Source: a virus. Taken from it: a stretch of DNA of 64,000 bases. This document shows, piece by piece, positions 58,723 through 64,000 of the stretch; the first letter of the stretch is position 1; each line of letters starts with the position of its first letter. The position numbers and the translations under genes were made by a program. The notes under the pieces were generated by a model. It did no database searches. It had not been told where the DNA came from and saw only the letters and a list, made by a program, of their open reading frames with translations. The stretch lies in the IMG/VR virus record IMGVR_UViG_3300023049_000387, positions 1 to 64,000 of that record. The stretch is one strand, 5' to 3'.

Positions 58723-59182
58723 AGTTTACAAATGTATAATCATATTCATTTTTATAATCTTTATTATTACTTTCGCTTAGTACTTCAGTCCAGTTTTCAT
58801 CTAGTTCAGGAAATGTGGTATCGCCGTCAAAAGTGTTATGAACGATAGTTAGGTATAACTTATTTGCAATTGGTAGTGCTTGTCTATATATCTCACCACC
58901 GCCAATCACAAAACAATCATTGTTAGTTAACATAAGAGCCTCTGGTAATGAGTTACACATCACACAACCTTCTACTTCATAATCTTCATTTCTAGTAATT
59001 ATTATATTCCTTCTATTTGGAAGAGGTCTACCAATTGATTCATATGTTTTCCTACCCATAACTACTGCACTTCCACTAGTTATGCTTTTAAACCTCTTCA
59101 AGTCATTGGGTAGCTTCCATATTAAAGAATTGTTATTACCAATAACTCTATTTTCTGACATTGCCACTATTATAGATATCAT
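58703..59182 (-). CDS. folA: dihydrofolate reductase
   Basis: A standard-length DHFR (159 aa). It has ISIIVAMSENRVIG, IWKLPNDLKRFK (catalytic acidic residue in LPNDL), VVMGRKTYESIG and CFVIGGGEIYRQAL. It regenerates tetrahydrofolate for thymidylate synthesis. T4 likewise carries one (frd). No thymidylate synthase is in the window. Confidence 0.95.
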   Translation of the reverse strand: MISIIVAMSENRVIGNNNSLIWKLPNDLKRFKSITSGSAVVMGRKTYESIGRPLPNRRNIIITRNEDYEVEGCVMCNSLPEALMLTNNDCFVIGGGEIYRQALPIANKLYLTIVHNTFDGDTTFPELDENWTEVLSESNNKDYKNEYDYTFVNYERYKF

Positions 59183-60360
59183 TATTTGTTAAAAATTTTT
59201 TCGTTATGATTTATCTTAGATATATCATCTTCACTAAACAGTGAAGGATTGATTGATATTAGATTTTTTAGAATTTTAAAATCAGACTTAGCTTCCTCTT
59301 TCCTACCAGTATAATAACTAGCTACCACATTTGCCTCCACAAACTTCCATTCATATAAAGAGTTATCTAAAAATAATATTCTTTGGGGATATGGATTTTT
59401 ACCACAGAAGGTTGACTTTGAAAACTTAGTATAAATATATGCCTTATCCCAATCCCCCATTTGTAAATAATAATCTATAATTGCTTTTATGGATTCGCCC
59501 CTAAGTGGATCTAATGAGTAAGCTTTTAGTAGTTCTTGATGTGTTAAATACCAAGGTTCTTCAAGGCGTTTCATAATAGTACCTATTCTAAACTGTGAGA
59601 AGAATATTTCTTCTTTAAAACCATCTTTTCTTTCAACTCTTTCTTTATAGTAATGCATAGATCTTCTTAGCCTTTCATCATTATCACTTTTTGACTCAGT
59701 TGAAGCTGAGTCATAATAGGACTGTGCGGTGTAGAATATCCATCTTGGATCTGTTCTATCATTATCTATATAATTCTCTAGAATAGATGCATGTGATCTA
59801 TATTTGTCTGAAATATTACCTTGCCACGATGCTCCCTCCATCTTAACATCAACATACAATCCTTTGATTACACCACCTAGACTATATTCTTTTTGTGTTG
59901 GCCTTATAAATTCGTGTACTGGTCCATACCATTCAAATTTTTTTGACAATTTAAAAAAAGTATTTCTAGTATATTTCATCTTACCAATATGTGCACTTAG
60001 CATATAGATATCCTTTAATAAGTTTTTTCTATTAAAGTCTTTGGATATAACTAATGTCTCGTCACAATCTATCCAAAACCCATAAGATTTATCAAGATCC
60101 CATTTAAGTAATTTTGAAGTTTCTATCAACTTCTGCATAGAATGATTTCTACTATTTTCAAAGTTGTCAAATGGTCTATCAAATACATAAGTAGGTATGT
60201 TATTGTCTTTACCAAACTTTTTTATAATATCTTGTGTACCATCCGAAGAACCAGTATCAGTTGCTACTATTAAGTCAACTATTGGCTTAGTTGAATAAAG
60301 CATTTTCTCTATAATATGAGATTCGTTTTTACAAATAAAATTAAGTGCAAGTTTAACCAT
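59182..60360 (-). CDS. family 2 glycosyltransferase with TPR-like C-terminus
   Basis: An N-terminal GT-A domain has ALNFICKNESHIIEKMLYST, IVATDTGSSDGTQDIIKKF and FWIDCDETLV (the DxD-like metal site). The C-terminal half is helical with TPR-like repeats (WIFYTAQSYYDSAS...). Such proteins glycosylate phage DNA or proteins, or modify host surface polysaccharide. The start codon of DHFR overlaps its stop region by one base, so it heads the operon with DHFR and the AAA_28 kinase. Substrate unknown. Confidence 0.8.
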   Translation of the reverse strand: MVKLALNFICKNESHIIEKMLYSTKPIVDLIVATDTGSSDGTQDIIKKFGKDNNIPTYVFDRPFDNFENSRNHSMQKLIETSKLLKWDLDKSYGFWIDCDETLVISKDFNRKNLLKDIYMLSAHIGKMKYTRNTFFKLSKKFEWYGPVHEFIRPTQKEYSLGGVIKGLYVDVKMEGASWQGNISDKYRSHASILENYIDNDRTDPRWIFYTAQSYYDSASTESKSDNDERLRRSMHYYKERVERKDGFKEEIFFSQFRIGTIMKRLEEPWYLTHQELLKAYSLDPLRGESIKAIIDYYLQMGDWDKAYIYTKFSKSTFCGKNPYPQRILFLDNSLYEWKFVEANVVASYYTGRKEEAKSDFKILKNLISINPSLFSEDDISKINHNEKIFNK

Positions 60361-60420
60361 TAAATTTCTTATTTACTTTTATATAATTAAATATTGGTTA
60401 AGTTTGGTATTTTAATATAT

Positions 60421-60475
60421 AAATTTAAAGAAGCTAAATCTGTATAAAACTCATATATTTAGCTTCTTTAAATTT
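60421..60475 (-). terminator. 19-bp perfect inverted repeat at gene end
   Basis: AAATTTAAAGAAGCTAAAT (60421-60439) and its exact complement (60457-60475) flank 17 nt. The right arm lies inside the last codons of the minus-strand gene at 60451. It probably acts as its terminator. The long paired stem overlapping coding sequence is unusual. Confidence 0.65.
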
Positions 60476-60843
60476 ATAACACGCTTCTCTTCCTTTTGAA
60501 GATTTTCATCAATATAGATATTATAGGATTCTTCATAATTATCTATTACAAAATCTAGTACACGACCACTTGATACTATATTAGTAGAACACCTTGTCCT
60601 ATAAACAGTTGATAAGAATTTAAAATTATCACCAATAGTCAAATTTGTGTTTACCGATTGCAGTGTTATTTCTTTTGTGGTGTTCATATCATGTTCTTGT
60701 CTTATCTCAACAAGCAAATAATAATTAGAAATCCCATATCTAGAAACACCCACGGTTATTATCTTCGAATGTACTGGTATTGTTAAAGTAATTGGAGTGT
60801 TACTACCATCCATCATAAAATCATATTCTAGTATTGTTTTCAT
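60451..60843 (-). CDS. hypothetical protein (130 aa)
   Basis: A beta-rich protein, MKTILEYDFMMDGSNTPITL, with strands such as KIITVGVSRYGISNYYLLVEI. Small beta proteins of this kind are common in phages and lack assigned roles. Its 3' end is built from one arm of a long inverted repeat. Confidence 0.62.
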   Translation of the reverse strand: MKTILEYDFMMDGSNTPITLTIPVHSKIITVGVSRYGISNYYLLVEIRQEHDMNTTKEITLQSVNTNLTIGDNFKFLSTVYRTRCSTNIVSSGRVLDFVIDNYEESYNIYIDENLQKEEKRVINLKKLNI

Positions 60844-60895
60844 TTAATTATTTTTAAAATTTAAAAAATATACATTTAACAAATCATCATTATAA

Positions 60896-61174
60896 CTAAC
60901 TAAACACATCATAGTTGTCACCGTCATCATAACTTTCTTCTTCATTTAAATATAGTGTAGTTATATAAAAATCTGTTGTTACTTGAAAACTTCTACTTTC
61001 TAAAACATATGACATATCTCCTAGTTTCATAAACTCACCAATATTGGGCATTATTATATGTTTAATATCACTTATTTCACTTGGTATGTTATTTTTTAAA
61101 ATGTTCAAGTTAAAAGTTCTTTTATTGGCTTTACACATCTCCACACTAGGCTTTATTTTTAACAAATGCTTCAT
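60896..61174 (-). CDS. hypothetical protein (92 aa)
   Basis: MKHLLKIKPSVEMCKANKRT has a start slightly like the virion-leader group, but the pattern breaks after residue 6 and no late motif is seen upstream. The end is acidic. It begins 1 nt after the next gene on its strand. Confidence 0.58.
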   Translation of the reverse strand: MKHLLKIKPSVEMCKANKRTFNLNILKNNIPSEISDIKHIIMPNIGEFMKLGDMSYVLESRSFQVTTDFYITTLYLNEEESYDDGDNYDVFS

Positions 61175-61175
61175 A

Positions 61176-61466
61176 TTATTCTAATATATGTTTTAATACA
61201 GATTTTCGATATGCTTTTTTGGTAGGTATATAGTAATCCATTTTTTTAACACCAATTATAAAATGTTTAAATTTAGGTGGATATATCTTAACCTTTTCCC
61301 TTTCACTACTATACGAATCAGCATAAACTTTCCGATATATAACAAGTGGTCTTTCTAGATTGTTCCTAAATTTAAAATTTTTCCACATAAATAGTATGTC
61401 ATATCTTTTTGAACTCACTAGTGAACTGAACCATATTTTATCGCTATTGTTCATTTTATTCACCAT
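61176..61466 (-). CDS. hypothetical basic protein (96 aa)
   Basis: A Lys/Arg/Tyr-rich protein (MVNKMNNSDKIWFSSLVSSK). A TATATTTG box lies upstream on its strand (61536-61543), suggesting host-type early expression together with the gene at 60896. Confidence 0.58.
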   Translation of the reverse strand: MVNKMNNSDKIWFSSLVSSKRYDILFMWKNFKFRNNLERPLVIYRKVYADSYSSEREKVKIYPPKFKHFIIGVKKMDYYIPTKKAYRKSVLKHILE

Positions 61467-61535
61467 TGACTTTAACTCTTTTTTATGCTTTCTAATATTT
61501 CTATATTATCCATTTATACATTTAATTAACTTATG

Positions 61536-61543
61536 CAAATATA
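61536..61543 (-). promoter_or_regulatory. TATATTTG promoter box
   Basis: The top strand reads CAAATATA. The box lies 70 nt before the basic protein gene and within the gap after the MazG-like gene. Confidence 0.45.
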
Positions 61544-61554
61544 GGTTAAATAAT

Positions 61555-62028
61555 TTACTCCTCAATCAATATAGACTTCAAATTTGCAGGTGAATAATTG
61601 ATTGATTTCAAAACCTTATTGTCTAGTGTTCTGTATACTAAATACTTTTTACCCTTTTTAACCCAATATGACACCGTGCCATCTTTATCCAAGTAATGCT
61701 TAATAGTTTTATCAGCTTCTTCAATAGAACCACAAGCTTTACTCATATTACTTCTGTGGACTTCGTTGAATATTTCTTCATACTTATCACCTATTCCAAA
61801 TTCTAATATGGCTCCTGATAGCACGTAATTCAAATCTGCAAAAGCATCTGCTATTTCTACCAAATCTTTTTCTCTTATTGCACCAATAAACTCATTTAAT
61901 TCCTCCTTTAGAAGTTCAGCTCTCAAATCACACCTATCTTTAGATGGTATTTGTGGATTATCTAATACTGGTAAGTCAAATAATTTGTGGAACTCTTCTA
62001 CTTTTTTTTCTGCATCTGTGTTTTTCAT
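61555..62028 (-). CDS. MazG-like / PRA-PH-type nucleotide pyrophosphohydrolase
   Basis: The helical core LLKEELNEFIGAIREKDLVEIADAFADLNYVL carries the ExxE...ExxD metal-binding pattern of the all-alpha NTP pyrophosphatases. The C-terminal 50 residues form a short beta extension (GTVSYWVKKGKKYLVYR). These enzymes clear abnormal NTPs or lower ppGpp indirectly in the case of MazG. Phage copies are common. Confidence 0.82.
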   Translation of the reverse strand: MKNTDAEKKVEEFHKLFDLPVLDNPQIPSKDRCDLRAELLKEELNEFIGAIREKDLVEIADAFADLNYVLSGAILEFGIGDKYEEIFNEVHRSNMSKACGSIEEADKTIKHYLDKDGTVSYWVKKGKKYLVYRTLDNKVLKSINYSPANLKSILIEE

Positions 62029-62111
62029 TTTGATATCTTTTCTTGTTATATGAAAAATATCTATATGGTTTAATTATTTTAATATATAAGCTATAAAAAT
62101 AAATTATAAAG

Positions 62112-62990
62112 ATGAAAAAAAGATATATCCACACCTTCTCTAATTTCAGAACAGATAAGAATATAAAGCCTGTGATGACTGTAAATGAAGAATTTATAGG
62201 TAAACTATTTAAAGGTTTGAAGAATAAAATATCTATTGGATTTTCTAAAATGTTTGGATCTGCAAAGAAGGTTGAAAAGCTAATGGATGAGTATAAATCT
62301 GAAATACTTTCTTCACAAGAACAAAAGAGAGAAGCCATAAAAAAATACGGTGAATATATAAACTCAGAGAAAGATTCTAAGGATGATATAGATGTAGATG
62401 CACTTAAAAATAATATAAAAAAAGCAACAAAAAACTTTGAAGATGAGGTGAGAATAATAAAAAAGAAATTTGACATTAGATTTGATGAGATTGTGAGAGA
62501 AGAGTCTAATAAGAAGATTAAAAGTTACATAAGTCTTAAGAAGTTAGAAATGCAACAAGATGTACTTAGAAAAGAAACATCTAGTATACTAAATGATACT
62601 GGTCTTACAGAAGATATGGCTAAAGATGATGAATTTTTTAAGAGTATGATTGATGGTATAGAAGAAAAGATATCAAAAAATAAGGAATCTCAAAGTAATA
62701 GAAAGAAAGAGTTAGAGGAAATATCCAAAGATGAAGCTTTTGACTTAAAGAAAGCTAAAGAACTTGCAGAAAATGGCGAGGAATATGAATGGAATGGTTC
62801 TCCTTATCTAGAAAAGGGTTTTAGTAAGGGGGATAAAATAGCCTATTTTTCTAAGGGAAATAAGGATAAGACTAACGCAATAGTAATATCTAATAAAGAT
62901 GGTTTTGTTGAAATAGAAACAGAAGAATCAAAACAAGATAGTAAAACATTTGATATCAAAAAAAGTTCTATTATTGAACTAGTTGAATAA
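62112..62990 (+). CDS. coiled-coil protein with tag-like N-terminus (292 aa)
   Basis: Begins MKKRYIHTFSNFRTDKNIKP, then VMTVNEEFIGKLFKGLKNKI. VNE|EF is a possible propeptide site. The middle is a long charged coiled coil (about 60-210), and the C-terminus is a small beta domain resembling an SH3-type fold (KGDKIAYFSKGNKDKTNAIVI). TTAATATATA lies at 62079-62088. Likely a virion component; function unknown. Confidence 0.62.
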   Translation: MKKRYIHTFSNFRTDKNIKPVMTVNEEFIGKLFKGLKNKISIGFSKMFGSAKKVEKLMDEYKSEILSSQEQKREAIKKYGEYINSEKDSKDDIDVDALKNNIKKATKNFEDEVRIIKKKFDIRFDEIVREESNKKIKSYISLKKLEMQQDVLRKETSSILNDTGLTEDMAKDDEFFKSMIDGIEEKISKNKESQSNRKKELEEISKDEAFDLKKAKELAENGEEYEWNGSPYLEKGFSKGDKIAYFSKGNKDKTNAIVISNKDGFVEIETEESKQDSKTFDIKKSSIIELVE

Positions 62991-63675
62991 TATGAGAAAT
63001 AGCAAAAATTTATATAGGAAAAAATTAGAAAAGATTTTTAAAAAGATTGACCTATTGGCTTCAAGAGGAAGGGATAGTGAATTAAAATTTTTCAAATATA
63101 TTAATGAATTACTTGACAAGGGAGACTATACAACACTTGTAGAGGCTCTATACATATATTATAACATAGATGTATCAAAAGAGTCAGATGTTAAATCACA
63201 TAGGCTTAAAACGTGGTACAGAGTATGTGAACAGACCAATTCAAAATTTTCTAAACGCTTAAACACATTACTAAAAAGGTTAGCAAAAGAATGGAGTACA
63301 GAACTAAGTAGTGATGGGATCAAATACCTAGAAGTATACCAAGTGGGACTTGGGGTATTTGTTAAGAAAGAGGACAATGCATCTGTTGTGTCGGACATTT
63401 TAATAGGATATATAAGAGAGGTTGATGATTTTTTAGATGAATCTAAATACCATATTAAAAATAAACACTATGCAAAACTTATTGGTGATAGGAAAACTCT
63501 TGTAGAAATAGAATATAATAAAGTCACAGAGGAAGGTATAGTTATAAATGGATTAATAGAGTTAATTGACACACCACCAGATTCTACACTAAGCGAAGAT
63601 CATAAGCTTATAGAAAGATACGAGATTGCATTAAATATGCTAATTGATGAATATGAAAATCCTACTGATATTTAG
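62983..63675 (+). CDS. hypothetical protein (230 aa)
   Basis: Its start overlaps the coiled-coil gene by 8 nt. MNNMRNSKNLYRKKLEKIFK opens a mainly helical basic half, followed by a beta-rich half (HYAKLIGDRKTLVEIEYNKV). No family recognised. Context suggests a virion or assembly role. Confidence 0.6.
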   Translation: MNNMRNSKNLYRKKLEKIFKKIDLLASRGRDSELKFFKYINELLDKGDYTTLVEALYIYYNIDVSKESDVKSHRLKTWYRVCEQTNSKFSKRLNTLLKRLAKEWSTELSSDGIKYLEVYQVGLGVFVKKEDNASVVSDILIGYIREVDDFLDESKYHIKNKHYAKLIGDRKTLVEIEYNKVTEEGIVINGLIELIDTPPDSTLSEDHKLIERYEIALNMLIDEYENPTDI

Positions 63676-63740
63676 ATTGGTAGTAAATGATATCCTAAAC
63701 TTTTGTACTCATTGATACTATAATAAATAAAAGTTTAAAC

Positions 63741-64000
63741 ATGGCAACAAATATAAAAGCAGTAGATTTTCAAATATTGACTAAACACTACAAGACATAC
63801 AGATTAGGTGTTGGTAAGATAGAAGAAAAGAAGAAAGAATTTTTAAATGAATTAGAGCCTTATAAAAAGGAAATAAACAAACTTTTAAAAGATTCTTCAA
63901 GCAATGGCAAGAGAGATGAAAAAACTGATATGCAAATACAGACAGTATCAGAGAAAGCATTAGATTTGGAAAAGGGATTTAAAGAAGAATTGAAAAAGAT
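63741..64000 (+). CDS. hypothetical protein, 3' end outside the window
   Basis: An open frame from MATNIKAVDFQILTKHYKTY runs to the window edge without a stop. It is helical and Lys/Glu-rich, consistent with a coiled coil. Only the first 86 codons are visible, so its function cannot be judged. Confidence 0.6.
   Translation, partial: MATNIKAVDFQILTKHYKTYRLGVGKIEEKKKEFLNELEPYKKEINKLLKDSSSNGKRDEKTDMQIQTVSEKALDLEKGFKEELKK

Overview
The window looks like part of the genome of a large, AT-rich myovirus-type phage infecting a member of the Bacteroidetes. Phage origin is shown by T4-like proteins (ssDNA-binding gp32, a Baseplate_J/gp6-like wedge protein, large tail or baseplate proteins, an amidase lysin, NrdB, DHFR, homing endonucleases), dense short genes of unknown function, and clustered tRNA genes. 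A Bacteroidetes host is inferred from the promoter form TTG-N(18-20)-TATATTTG, which recurs before genes on both strands, and from A-rich rather than Shine-Dalgarno leaders.

Layout. 0-1.1 kb: ends of one tRNA cluster, then a leader ORF, a terminator and tRNAs Ile-Gly-Gly-Ala. 1.1-3.5 kb: amidase lysin with decayed genes on both sides. 3.7-12 kb: NusA homolog, many small unknown genes, a DEDD exonuclease and an alarmone (ppGpp) hydrolase. 12-13.3 kb: second leader/terminator with 11 tRNAs. 13.4-16.7 kb: three virion-type genes on the minus strand. 16.7-17.5 kb: third leader/terminator with six tRNAs. 17.6-24.4 kb: RNA-repair-like and DNA-modification genes, two tRNA-like genes and a ClpC-like ATPase. 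24.4-27.3 kb: virion genes. 27.4-34 kb: a compact type I CRISPR-Cas locus (cas7-cas5-cas6, array of 24 repeats, cas3) with no recognisable cas8 or adaptation genes. 34-40 kb: replication and nucleotide genes (gp32, DnaQ-like exonuclease, 2H phosphoesterase, NrdB). 40-49.5 kb: mobile-element hotspot (two related homing endonucleases, one GIY-YIG endonuclease, a truncated tnpB) around an IMPDH/GMP-reductase gene. 49.5-64 kb: J-domain protein, four tandem leucine-rich-repeat paralogs, baseplate protein, DHFR, glycosyltransferase, MazG-like protein and further virion-type genes.

The most notable system is at the tRNA clusters. Each of the three complete clusters is preceded by a 24-39 codon leader ORF and then an intrinsic terminator 14-20 nt before the first tRNA. 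The leader peptides are rich in exactly the amino acids whose tRNAs follow: Ile/Ala/Gly for cluster 1; Asn/Leu/Thr/Arg/Val/Ile/Met/Cys for cluster 2; Pro/Gln/Asp for cluster 3. Just after these codons, still inside each ORF, lies a segment complementary to the 5' arm of the terminator. This is the layout of ribosome-mediated attenuation, as in trp or his operons, but the regulated products are tRNAs. I infer that the phage makes replacement tRNAs when the matching charged tRNAs run short. The NusA homolog, the ppGpp hydrolase, a cREC protein, a P-loop polynucleotide kinase-like protein and a 2H phosphoesterase would fit a wider response to tRNA damage or starvation.

Two other patterns run through the window. 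A motif TTAATATATA lies in sense orientation just upstream of most virion-type genes (candidate late promoter). A set of proteins sharing a short basic/aromatic N-terminus (MKHLKKF..E-like) resembles the capsid-targeting propeptide of T4 internal head proteins, suggesting a packaged set of internal virion proteins.
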